Assembly (NCBI GenBank): GCA_007125835.1
Contig: SLCJ01000388.1
Coordinates: 1-15,494 of the forward strand
DNA length: 15,494 bases
Direction: 5' to 3'
DNA from: Verrucomicrobiales bacterium
Lineage (GTDB): Bacteria > Verrucomicrobiota > Verrucomicrobiia > Verrucomicrobiales > SLCJ01
The notes under the pieces are model-generated. The model was given only the letters and a program-made list of their open reading frames with translations. It ran no database searches and had not been told where the DNA came from. This document shows, one piece after another, positions 7,839 to 14,928 of this stretch (its first letter is position 1; every line of letters starts with the position of its first letter). Position numbers and translations under genes: made by a program.

Positions 7839-7876
7839 AAAAAAAGCCGCCACGGCCTGGGAGGCCGGGCGGCTTT
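7839..7876 (-). terminator. Intrinsic terminator between convergent rnk and the lipoprotein gene
   Basis: A long hairpin pairs AAAGCCGCC (7843-7851) with GGCGGCTTT (7868-7876) and CGGCCT (7853-7858) with AGGCCG (7862-7867), with one bulged A at 7852 and a GGG loop. Read on the - strand it is followed by seven T (7845-7839) and lies 24 bp after the stop of the lipoprotein gene. Read on the + strand it lies 24 bp after rnk but has only the TTT at the stem end, so it is probably bidirectional with better leftward efficiency. Confidence 0.85.
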
Positions 7877-7900
7877 GAATTACAGTCTGGTGAGGGTGGT

Positions 7901-8617
7901 TTACTCCACCGGGCGGCCCCACACTTCGACCTCGATGTATTCGTTCATCCGGTTGTCGCTGTTACCGTTGGACCACAGACGGACGTGTTGACCGCGCGCG
8001 CCGTTGCCGGCGATCTGGCGGCCATGGTAGGTGCCGATGAAGGCCGGATCGCCGCCACGGCCAACGCCGGCCAGCTCGGCGGTTTCACCCGTGATGTCGT
8101 TGTTGAAGATGGTGGTGACACCGGTCTCGAATGTCGGGTCGTTGGACACCTGGACGATCACATCGTTGACGACGCGGTCGTTCATGAAATAGTGCCAAAC
8201 CACCACGGCATCGACGAGAGCCTCCTGCTCGAGGTCGATCTGCACCCACTGCGGGCCCGGCGAGATGATCACCGAGAACCCTTCGTTGCCGTCCTTCTCC
8301 CCATCGGTGATGTAGGACAATTCACCTTCAAAGGGCTCCTCTTCGTCACTTGAGCTGACCGGCTTGCCGCGGCTCAGAAGCACGGCGCTTTCCGGCACGC
8401 GGACGCGCTCGGGGCGGAAGTCGTCCTCGAGTTCACGGGGGTTGAGGTTGGCAATGCCGGAGAGATCCACCGGGGTGCCGACGGAAAGTTCCTGGGGAAG
8501 CTCAACTTCGAGCACGCGTGTGGGGCCGCTGTGGCTGTCGGACCCGCCGCACGAGGCGAGGGCGAAGGCCGCGGCACCGGCGACAAGGCCTGTAAAGATT
8601 TGATTCTGTTTTCTCAT
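7901..8617 (-). CDS. Discoidin (F5/8 type C)-like lipoprotein
   Basis: 238 residues. The start at 8617 gives a clean lipoprotein signal: basic MRKQ, hydrophobic LVAGAAAFAL, lipobox LASC with the lipidated Cys at 23, then a flexible GGSDSHSG spacer. An upstream in-frame ATG at 8743 adds a basic stretch that does not look like a signal. The region from about 75 to 236 resembles a galactose-binding-fold discoidin domain: an LSRGKPVSSSD opening, YITDGEKDG, WVQIDLEQEALVDAVVVWHY and a closing NEYIEVEVWG strand. Such domains bind glycans or other surface ligands; no catalytic motif is visible. It is the last gene of the DoxX/Gfo run, 154 bp after the oxidoreductase, with two stem-loops and an A/C-rich leader before it, and a strong terminator after it. 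The domain call is by pattern, not search. Confidence 0.8.
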   Translation of the reverse strand: MRKQNQIFTGLVAGAAAFALASCGGSDSHSGPTRVLEVELPQELSVGTPVDLSGIANLNPRELEDDFRPERVRVPESAVLLSRGKPVSSSDEEEPFEGELSYITDGEKDGNEGFSVIISPGPQWVQIDLEQEALVDAVVVWHYFMNDRVVNDVIVQVSNDPTFETGVTTIFNNDITGETAELAGVGRGGDPAFIGTYHGRQIAGNGARGQHVRLWSNGNSDNRMNEYIEVEVWGRPVE

Positions 8618-8651
8618 GGTCTCTGGATTTGTGTTGTGTCGTTTGTCTACG

Positions 8652-8668
8652 GTTTGGGTTTTGGTCTC
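8652..8668 (-). promoter_or_regulatory. Leader motif GAGACCAA-CC-AAAC, copy in the lipoprotein-gene leader
   Basis: On the - strand this reads GAGACCAAAACCCAAAC and ends 34 bp before the lipoprotein ATG. It nearly matches GAGACCAACTCCAAAC in the doxX leader (10872-10857), with two mismatches and one gap. Both sit in A/C-rich, weakly structured leaders of the same gene cluster. Function is unknown; a shared RNA- or DNA-binding site is possible, and chance similarity of low-complexity leaders cannot be excluded. Confidence 0.35.
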
Positions 8669-8670
8669 CC

Positions 8671-8706
8671 GGGGGCGGCGCAGGCCTTGGGCCATGTTCC
8701 GCCCCC
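8671..8706 (-). other. Strong stem-loop in the leader of the lipoprotein gene
   Basis: GGGGGCGG at 8671-8678 pairs perfectly with CCGCCCCC at 8699-8706 (8 GC pairs). An inner GGCC-TTG-GGCC hairpin (8683-8693) lies inside the loop. No T-tract follows on either strand, so it is not a standard terminator. Its place at the head of an A/C-rich leader suggests a 5' mRNA-stabilising or processing structure. Confidence 0.55.
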
Positions 8707-8723
8707 GTCTTGTATAACGTCGC

Positions 8724-8753
8724 ACGAAGGCGGTTTGTTTCAACCCCCTTCGT
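8724..8753 (-). other. Stem-loop downstream of the Gfo/Idh/MocA gene
   Basis: ACGAAGG at 8724-8730 pairs perfectly with CCTTCGT at 8747-8753, and after a G.G-type mismatch (on the - strand) GGTT pairs with AACC around a six-base loop. It begins 18 bp after the oxidoreductase stop on the - strand and lacks a T-tract. It may protect the 3' end of the upstream message or partly terminate it. Confidence 0.5.
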
Positions 8754-8771
8754 CCGCCGTGGGCCCCGGCA

Positions 8772-10316
8772 TTAGATCACAAAGTCCTCCGGCGAGAAAT
8801 CATAACGTCCGCCGTTTGCCAAAGCTTCATACACCTTGAGCACCGTGACGGTCGTGCGGAAGGCCTCCTCGCCGTCGCAGTTGAGCAATGATTTGTCCTG
8901 CTTCTCGACCGCATCAAAGAAATTGAGCAGATGCGGCTGGTGGGTGGGCACGTTGAGCAGGGCTCCCAACTCATACTCCTCGGGGTCGGCTGAGACGCGG
9001 ACATCGACATAGGCACCGCCGAGGCGGCGGTCGGCCTCCTCCTGACGCGGCGTCTTGAACCACGCCGGAGGCATGCGGCCGAAGGGCTTTGGCGACTCCC
9101 ACGAGCGTCGTCCGCGCCACACCGCATCGGATGGCAAACGGTAGATCAAACCGTCCTGGATCATCGAATTCCAGATTTCTGAATAGGCCGGGTCTTCCTC
9201 GGCGTGACTCTCGCGGAAAATCTGGTTCCAGTTCGGAAGTTCTGAAATAAACGCCGAGGCGGAATCGCCCATGAACCGCTCGTGAAATCCCTGTATGCTG
9301 GTGGTGGTCAGCGTCTGATAATAAGCTCTGGCGATGTTGGCCCTGTTGTTCGGGCTGAGTGCCGGCGGCATCTGGTATTCGTACATCACCATGACATTGT
9401 CCGGCAGCTCGTAGGTGCCTTGTGGATTGTCCGGAGTCCAGTAATCGACGCCGCCCATGGCCTGCAGCGATGTGGGCAGCGCCTGGTAGAACCAGTTGAA
9501 CACATCGATCTGATGGGCGCCGAGGTCCGAAAGGATGCCGCCGCCGTATTTCTGGAAATGCCGCCAGTTGCGGTATTCATACACGTTGTCGTAGCCCGCC
9601 GCGCGCGCCATCTCCTCGCGGCGGCCGTCACCAGCAGCAGGGGCCAGGGGCCTGCTGGCCGCCAAGCTCCGGTGCCACTGCCCGTAGGCATGGGTAAGCT
9701 GGCCGAGGCCCTTGTGGCGGCCGATGATCCCATCGCGCAGGGCGATGTAACGGGGACTGCTCCGCCGCTGGTGGCCGATTTGCAGGAGCTTGTTTTTCTC
9801 GCGCGAGGCCACCACCATCTCACGCGCCCATTCGATGCGGTTGGACATCATTTTCTCGCAATACACGTGACATCCAGCCTCCATGGCGAGGATGGTGTGG
9901 GTGTGGTGCACCCAGTCAGGCGTGGCGACAATCACGGCGTCGAGCCCCTGCTCGTTCTCGAGCATTTCTTCGATCGATGAGTAATCCCGGGCATCGTGTC
10001 CGAGCGGCGTGAGATTGCTCTGAAGTTCGGCACGGGCGGTGCGGTTGATGTCGACCACGGCGCGGATGTGCGGCACCTTGGTCGCGTCTTGGATGCGGGA
10101 AATGGCGGTCCAGATGGCATTGCCTTGGGCACCACATCCGACCAGAGCGACTTGCAGCGCGCCTTCGGGGCGATGTGGTTGGAAAGGAGCGATCAGAGGC
10201 CCGCGCTTGCAGGCGGCGAGGCCGCCCGCAGCTCCGGCCAGCGCGGCGGAGCGAAGGAATCCACGGCGCGAAAACCGCGAATCACAGGTGCTCTCGATGG
10301 TTGATTTTTCTGTCAT
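8772..10316 (-). CDS. Tat-exported Gfo/Idh/MocA-family oxidoreductase (probable lipoprotein)
   Basis: 514 residues. The N-terminus has a twin-arginine motif (SRRGFL at 16-21), a hydrophobic AALAGAAGGLA stretch and a lipobox-like LAAC with Cys at 36, so the enzyme is predicted to be exported folded with its cofactor and perhaps lipid-anchored. The Rossmann dinucleotide motif is VALVGCGAQG (GxGxxG at 60-65), followed by AVIVATPDWVHH and CEKMMS at 153-158, where the usual Pro of the EKP motif is Met. The C-terminal domain begins with the GGGILSDLGAHQIDVFNW segment. The family oxidises or isomerises sugars and derivatives with NAD(P); the substrate cannot be read. An in-frame ATG at 10421 would overlap doxX and spoil the signal, so 10316 is chosen. 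It lies 44 bp after doxX and 154 bp before the discoidin lipoprotein gene. Confidence 0.92.
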   Translation of the reverse strand: MTEKSTIESTCDSRFSRRGFLRSAALAGAAGGLAACKRGPLIAPFQPHRPEGALQVALVGCGAQGNAIWTAISRIQDATKVPHIRAVVDINRTARAELQSNLTPLGHDARDYSSIEEMLENEQGLDAVIVATPDWVHHTHTILAMEAGCHVYCEKMMSNRIEWAREMVVASREKNKLLQIGHQRRSSPRYIALRDGIIGRHKGLGQLTHAYGQWHRSLAASRPLAPAAGDGRREEMARAAGYDNVYEYRNWRHFQKYGGGILSDLGAHQIDVFNWFYQALPTSLQAMGGVDYWTPDNPQGTYELPDNVMVMYEYQMPPALSPNNRANIARAYYQTLTTTSIQGFHERFMGDSASAFISELPNWNQIFRESHAEEDPAYSEIWNSMIQDGLIYRLPSDAVWRGRRSWESPKPFGRMPPAWFKTPRQEEADRRLGGAYVDVRVSADPEEYELGALLNVPTHQPHLLNFFDAVEKQDKSLLNCDGEEAFRTTVTVLKVYEALANGGRYDFSPEDFVI

Positions 10317-10360
10317 GAGTTGGAATCTGCTGAATGATCGTGGGAGGGGCGGAGCGCATC

Positions 10361-10846
10361 TCAGAACTTGCCGAAAAGCATCAATCGGTTGTGGCGGGCC
10401 AGCGCCAGGGCGGCGATGCACAGCCCGAACTGGAAGGCGATGAAGCCGATCTCCTGGGAGTCGTCAAGCGTGAAAAGGCCGAAAGACAGGCTGAGCATCA
10501 CAAGCGTACCGGCCAGCAGGCCGATGCGGTTGGTGATGCCGAAGAAAATCATCACGCCGGTGCCAATGAGCAGGAACCCAAGCGAGCCAGTGTAAAGCCG
10601 CGCCATGCCGTCCGGCAGGCCACCGTATTTCATGAACGGCTCGTAGGCGTAGCCGATCCACTCTTTGTAGTTATCAAAGCTGTAGGTGATGGTTCCATCC
10701 GCCGTGATGTTTTTGAATTTCACAATGCCCGCAGCCATGAGGCGCAGGCCGATCCAGACACGGAGGAGGATCATGGCCCAACTGAGGTCCGGGAGCAGGA
10801 ATCCTTCGGGCCGGGTGGAGGATGGAGTGGATGTTTCGTTCGACAT
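10361..10846 (-). CDS. DoxX-family inner-membrane protein
   Basis: 161 residues with four hydrophobic segments at about 22-44, 83-103, 107-126 and 133-151, the usual DoxX/SURF4 layout. The opening LLRVWIGLRLMAAGIVKFKN is typical of the family, whose few studied members (such as the DoxD/DoxA thiosulfate:quinone oxidoreductase) are tied to membrane redox reactions. A loop at about 46-82, rich in aromatic residues (YSFDNYKEWIGYAYEPFMKYG), faces one side of the membrane and is longer than in minimal DoxX proteins. It is the first gene of the leftward cluster, 44 bp before the exported Gfo/Idh/MocA enzyme. Its role as electron acceptor or partner of that enzyme is inference. The start at 10846 follows an A/C-rich leader with no Shine-Dalgarno sequence. 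Confidence 0.88.
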   Translation of the reverse strand: MSNETSTPSSTRPEGFLLPDLSWAMILLRVWIGLRLMAAGIVKFKNITADGTITYSFDNYKEWIGYAYEPFMKYGGLPDGMARLYTGSLGFLLIGTGVMIFFGITNRIGLLAGTLVMLSLSFGLFTLDDSQEIGFIAFQFGLCIAALALARHNRLMLFGKF

Positions 10847-10856
10847 GGTTTCTGGT

Positions 10857-10872
10857 GTTTGGAGTTGGTCTC
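10857..10872 (-). promoter_or_regulatory. Leader motif GAGACCAA-CC-AAAC, copy in the doxX leader
   Basis: On the - strand this reads GAGACCAACTCCAAAC and ends 10 bp before the doxX ATG. It is the partner of the similar motif at 8668-8652 before the lipoprotein gene. Both leaders also end in a near-identical CCAGARACC directly before the ATG (CCAGAAACC here, CCAGAGACC at the lipoprotein gene). Confidence 0.35.
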
Positions 10873-10987
10873 TAGTGGTTGTGGATGGATGCCGTTATCG
10901 GCTTGTTGTGTGGATTACGACGGGGGCGTTCGCAAATCTTTCACTTTTTGGCTGTGGCGCAAGGAGAATACGGATTCGGTTGCGGTA

Positions 10988-11016
10988 TTGCGCGGACCGC
11001 TCCTTCGGCGTATGTT
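10988..11016 (+). promoter_or_regulatory. Weak candidate sigma70-type promoter for the coiled-coil/TPR operon
   Basis: TTGCGC (10988-10993) and TATGTT (11011-11016) are separated by 17 bp in the 255-bp divergent region between doxX and the coiled-coil/TPR gene. The match is 3/6 and 4/6, giving a leader of about 80 bases. The rest of this gap shows no gene, repeat or strong hairpin that I can support. Confidence 0.22.
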
Positions 11017-11101
11017 TCCCGCCAACGCATCGTTTTTCCTCCAAGAACAGATGCGCCGAATGCCAACACTCATGATCGCGAGAAAGGAAGTCCGCCACCC
11101 C

Positions 11102-13195
11102 ATGACGCGCCACCACATACTGGTGGTGCTGGCTTGCGCCCTGCTGACGGCGCTGTTTTCGCCCGGCCATGTGGTGGCGGACGACCGGGCCGGCGCGCTG
11201 TTCCTTGAAGCCTACCTCAAGCGGGAATCCGCCCTCAAGGCGGAGGACGAGGGCGACTTCCCCTTTGCGCGCGAGGCGTTTACCGAAGCGTCCCGGCTCT
11301 ACGATCGGTTGGCTGCCGAGTTTCCCGGATGGAAGCCGGACATTGTCGGCATGCGCCGCGAGGCGATCCGGGGGGAAATCCAACGGGTCGCGCCGCGCGC
11401 CGAGGCCATGGACCGCGGGGTGCCAGCCAGCCAGGCCGGGACGCCGCCCTCCGGCGACCGGCTGGCACCCGCACCCGACGCGCAGGCGCGGGGCACGCAC
11501 ATTCGCCCGCCCGGCACCGGCGCCGCTGCCGAGACCGCGGACCCAGTGCTCCAGCGCCGCCTGGGCGTGATGGAGAGCCTGCTCGCCGAATCCAACCGCG
11601 AACGGGACGCCCTTCGCGGCACCGTCGCACGCATCGAAAACCGCCGCCTGGCCGCCGAGGCCGAGGCCGAACGCGGACGCGAGGAGCGCGAACGCCTGCA
11701 CGAGCAAATCACCCGCCTGCGCGAACGTGTCGTCAACGAGAGCGTCGCCGGCTCGGCCGCCGCCACCGAACTGGAAAAGCAAATCGCCGCGCTCGAAGAG
11801 CAATCCCGGGAATACGAGGCAAATATTGAGGAAGCCACCGAGCGCTCGCTGCGCCTGCAGCGCGAACTCGAAGGCGAACGGCAGAAATACGCCGCCCTCG
11901 AAGACAAACTGCGCCAGACATCAGCCGAACGCGACGAAATGGCACGTCAGCTCGCCGAATTGCGCGGGCAGGACGACCTGACCGGCTTCGCAGCCCGGCT
12001 TCAGGCCGAGCTTGCCGAGGCACAAGCCCGCATCGCCGAGCTGACGGCAAGCAGCGCCGAAGATGCCGCCACCATCGCCGACCTGCGCGACCGCTTGGAA
12101 TCCGTCGAGGCCCAACTCGCCGCCGCACGCGCCGACAATAGCGAACTGCGCCAGCAACTCGACACCGCCCACGCCGAACTGCTCGCCGCACGCGAGATGC
12201 TTGAATCCAGGAAAGCGGAAGCCTCCGATCCGCGGCTCGCCGCCGAGAATGCCGTGCTGCGTGAGATTGTCGTGCAGCAGCTCCGCCAGCAGGCCTTCCG
12301 CTCGCGGGCCCGCGACCTCGTGCTGGCCGAATTGGCGAAAATGGAGATCAATTCGCGCTCGCTGCTCGGTTACATCGATCAACTCGAAGGTAAGGACGCC
12401 ATGCCCACGCCGGAGCAAATCGCCCGTATCCGCGACCCCTACATCGAAGCACTGGCCGGTGTCGGCTTGAGTGCGCGGTTTTTCCAAGGCGACGCCGCAG
12501 CCGATGGCGGTGGAAGCGACCTGGAGGATGCGCTTCCCCAGTTGCCGCCGGAAGACGCCCGCGAGGCCTTTGAGTTCCAAAAGCGCAGCCTCGCCGACTC
12601 GGCAGCCCGCGCGTTTGAAGTGGGCAATTTTGAGTCTGCCGAAGAAACGTACCGCCTCATCGTCGAGGCCGATCCCGGAGACCACCGCGTGCTCAACAAC
12701 CTGGGAGTCGCCATACTGCGCCAGGAACGCTACGACGAGGCGCTCGACATTTTCCACCGCGCCGCCGCCCTGCGGGAGGCCGACCCCTTCACCCACCTCA
12801 TGATGGGTATCAGCCACTGGCGCCTCGAACAACACCAACTCGCCGTCGACCGCCTCAACCGCAGCCTCACCCTCGACCCCGAGAATCCCATGGCCTGGCT
12901 GCACCTCGGCTTGGTCGCCCTCGACAGCGACGATCCTGCGGCCGCCGAAGCAGCCCTGCTCCGCGCCCTCGAAATCAACCCGGACTACGCCGCCGCCCAT
13001 TACAACCTCGCCGTCCTGTTCACCCGCCCCGGCTTCGCCAATCCCCCGGAAGCCGAACGCCGCTACCGCCGCGCCCTCCGCCTCGGCAGCCCCCGCGATC
13101 CCGCCCTCGAGGATTTCCTGCGCCTCGACGATCCCGAATTCACTGACCCGTGGGATCTCCCCGCCTGGAACCAAACGACAGAAACTTCCCGTTGA
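11102..13195 (+). CDS. Exported coiled-coil protein with C-terminal TPR repeats (CpoB/YbgF-like layout)
   Basis: 697 residues. A signal peptide is visible (MTRHHILVVLACALLTALFS, with a likely cut after HVVA near residue 27). A helical N-terminal segment (about 28-95) looks like a TPR-type hairpin. A Pro/Ala/Gly-rich linker follows (about 105-145), then a long coiled coil from about 150 to 400 rich in Glu, Arg, Ala and Leu. A second linker leads to about five TPRs between 498 and 663, with typical NNLGVAILRQERYDEALDIF and WLHLGLVALDSDDPAAAEAAL repeats. The frame is open back to 10334, but that stretch is antisense to doxX; of the nearby ATGs, 11102 gives the best signal and has GGAAG 11 bp upstream. 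Coiled coil followed by TPRs is the CpoB order, though CpoB is far smaller (about 260). It should act in the periplasm, perhaps as an envelope scaffold. Function is not proven. Confidence 0.85.
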   Translation: MTRHHILVVLACALLTALFSPGHVVADDRAGALFLEAYLKRESALKAEDEGDFPFAREAFTEASRLYDRLAAEFPGWKPDIVGMRREAIRGEIQRVAPRAEAMDRGVPASQAGTPPSGDRLAPAPDAQARGTHIRPPGTGAAAETADPVLQRRLGVMESLLAESNRERDALRGTVARIENRRLAAEAEAERGREERERLHEQITRLRERVVNESVAGSAAATELEKQIAALEEQSREYEANIEEATERSLRLQRELEGERQKYAALEDKLRQTSAERDEMARQLAELRGQDDLTGFAARLQAELAEAQARIAELTASSAEDAATIADLRDRLESVEAQLAAARADNSELRQQLDTAHAELLAAREMLESRKAEASDPRLAAENAVLREIVVQQLRQQAFRSRARDLVLAELAKMEINSRSLLGYIDQLEGKDAMPTPEQIARIRDPYIEALAGVGLSARFFQGDAAADGGGSDLEDALPQLPPEDAREAFEFQKRSLADSAARAFEVGNFESAEETYRLIVEADPGDHRVLNNLGVAILRQERYDEALDIFHRAAALREADPFTHLMMGISHWRLEQHQLAVDRLNRSLTLDPENPMAWLHLGLVALDSDDPAAAEAALLRALEINPDYAAAHYNLAVLFTRPGFANPPEAERRYRRALRLGSPRDPALEDFLRLDDPEFTDPWDLPAWNQTTETSR

Positions 13196-13240
13196 AATCC
13201 GCTCCTTCCCCCGCCATCTTCCGCCCCTTCCTTTTCCGCC

Positions 13241-14875
13241 ATGCTCACCGTATTCCGCAATCACCTCAAGCCGGTCCTCCTGATCGTCACCATCATCATC
13301 TGTTTTGCCTTCGGCTGGTTCTACGTGCGTTACGATACCACCACGCCCGGAGCGCCCGGCTCGTTCGGATCGATCTACGGCCGCGGCATCGGCATGCACC
13401 ACGTGCGCGAGGCCGACAAGCACCTGCAAACCGCCATCGAACTGAGCCTGCCCGGGCTTGAATTCCTCGCCCGTGGCTCCACCCGCAGCGAATACCTGCC
13501 CTACTTTGCCCACCTTCAAGTGCTCCGCACCCAGGCCGAACGCCTCGGCATCGCCGCCTCCAGCCAACAGATCGAGGATTACATCCGCAACCTGCCCGCC
13601 TTTCAAACCGACGGTGTCTGGGATGCCGACAAATTCCGCCGCTACGCCGGCACCGACCACGACGACGGACTCGTCATCACCCAACGCGACCAATTCGGCA
13701 ACTTCACAGGCGTCACTCCGCCGCTCAAACTGAGCCGCCGCGGCATGTCGGTCGAGGAATTCAAGAACGTCATCGCCGATTTTATCCTCCTCGAAAGCCT
13801 GATCGAATTGAAAGGCTCGGGCATCGTCGCCAGCACGCTCGACACCACACGCAACCACGCCATCAGCAACCAACGGGTCAAGCTCGAAGTGCTCGACTTC
13901 CCCATTGCTGACCAGCGCGACAACATCGGAGAACCGGGCGAGGAGGAATTGCAGGCCCTGTATCGCGACCAAAGCGACCGTTTCATGACGCAGGAGAAAA
14001 TGGTCGTCGAGTACGTCATGATCTCACCGGAGAAAACCATCCCAGAACCGGCGGAAGACACCGCAAAAGAAGGCGAGGAGTCGCAAGCGGAAACCGAGTC
14101 CGGGGATGCACCAGAGCCCGAGCCCGTGGTCACGCCTGAGGAGGCCAACCGCATCGCCGGCATGGCCGACCGGATTATCAATGCCGTCGGCGCCGGAGCC
14201 ACACTCTCGGAAGCCGCCCAGGATGCGGGTATCGAAACGATCACCACCGAGCCTTTTGCCATGAACGAGCTGCCTGAGGAATTCGTGGACCGTTCCCCCG
14301 TTCAGCGGGCGCTGGCGCAGATCTCGCCGACACTTCCCGTCTCCACGGCGGTCCGGGATCAAGACAGCTGGTTCATCCTTCGCCTGGTGGAAACCGTCGC
14401 ACCAGAGCCAATTCCCTTTGAGGACGTGCGCGACGAACTGGCCGAGGAATGGCTCGACGAACAGGTGCGCACCGCAGCTCTGGACACGGCCCGCCAGGCA
14501 GCCGAAACCCTCGCCGCCGCCCTCGGCGAAGACGCCGATTCCATCGCCGCCGCCGCTGCCGAAGCCGACCTCGGTGAACCCCGCACCATCACCCTCAACC
14601 GCCAGACATCCCACATGGAAAGCGGCGGACGGGAACTGATCCGCGCCACCGAACTCTCGCCCCCGGGCACCCTTGCCGACCCTGTCATGACCGCAGAAAG
14701 CGTGATGCTCCCCTTCGTCATCTCACGTGAAGTCGATGCCAACCCGGACAAGGATTCCATTATCGAAAACATGAAGCGTTTCGGCCGCAACCGCCTTCAG
14801 TTCGAAGCCTTTGTCGATTGGTTCGACCAAAAGTTCATCGAGGCACGCTTTACCCAACAAGTCGGCCAAGGCTAA
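13241..14875 (+). CDS. Membrane-anchored SurA/PpiD-like periplasmic chaperone
   Basis: 544 residues. An N-terminal membrane helix (about 11-29, LLIVTIIICFAFGWFYV) leaves a large periplasmic part, as in PpiD. The region from about 60 to 250 has SurA-N-type features: QAERLGIAASSQQIEDYI, an AFQTDGVWDADKFRRY segment (typical FQ-G-FD-KF motif of the family) and LLESLIELKGSGIVAS. A low-complexity acidic insert lies at about 266-300. I cannot find intact parvulin motifs in the following 300-390 region, which ends in a WFILRLVE strand like a degenerate PPIase domain. Chaperone function without isomerase activity is therefore likely. It starts 45 bp after the coiled-coil/TPR gene; that gap is almost all pyrimidine and has no Shine-Dalgarno sequence. 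Confidence 0.82.
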   Translation: MLTVFRNHLKPVLLIVTIIICFAFGWFYVRYDTTTPGAPGSFGSIYGRGIGMHHVREADKHLQTAIELSLPGLEFLARGSTRSEYLPYFAHLQVLRTQAERLGIAASSQQIEDYIRNLPAFQTDGVWDADKFRRYAGTDHDDGLVITQRDQFGNFTGVTPPLKLSRRGMSVEEFKNVIADFILLESLIELKGSGIVASTLDTTRNHAISNQRVKLEVLDFPIADQRDNIGEPGEEELQALYRDQSDRFMTQEKMVVEYVMISPEKTIPEPAEDTAKEGEESQAETESGDAPEPEPVVTPEEANRIAGMADRIINAVGAGATLSEAAQDAGIETITTEPFAMNELPEEFVDRSPVQRALAQISPTLPVSTAVRDQDSWFILRLVETVAPEPIPFEDVRDELAEEWLDEQVRTAALDTARQAAETLAAALGEDADSIAAAAAEADLGEPRTITLNRQTSHMESGGRELIRATELSPPGTLADPVMTAESVMLPFVISREVDANPDKDSIIENMKRFGRNRLQFEAFVDWFDQKFIEARFTQQVGQG

Positions 14876-14928
14876 GAAATATCACCGGCAAACGCCGGAC
14901 CAACGGCACGCTGTCCCACCGCAAACAA

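Noticed and set aside
10889..10904. GCCGTTATCGGC near-palindrome upstream of doxX as a LacI-type operator
   Set aside because: Only four base pairs per arm, no second copy and no regulator gene nearby.
10334..11101. In-frame upstream extension of the coiled-coil/TPR gene
   Set aside because: It is antisense to doxX and would bury a good signal peptide inside the protein. The gene is called from 11102.
10895..11803. 302-codon - strand frame opposite the coiled-coil/TPR gene
   Set aside because: Composition matches the complement of an Ala/Glu/Arg-rich coiled coil; no protein features.
11921..13972. 683-codon open frame on the - strand
   Set aside because: It lies opposite the coiled-coil/TPR gene and the chaperone gene and crosses the gap between them. 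The product is repetitive Gly/Val/Ala/Glu-rich with no domain, a normal shadow of GC-rich coding DNA.
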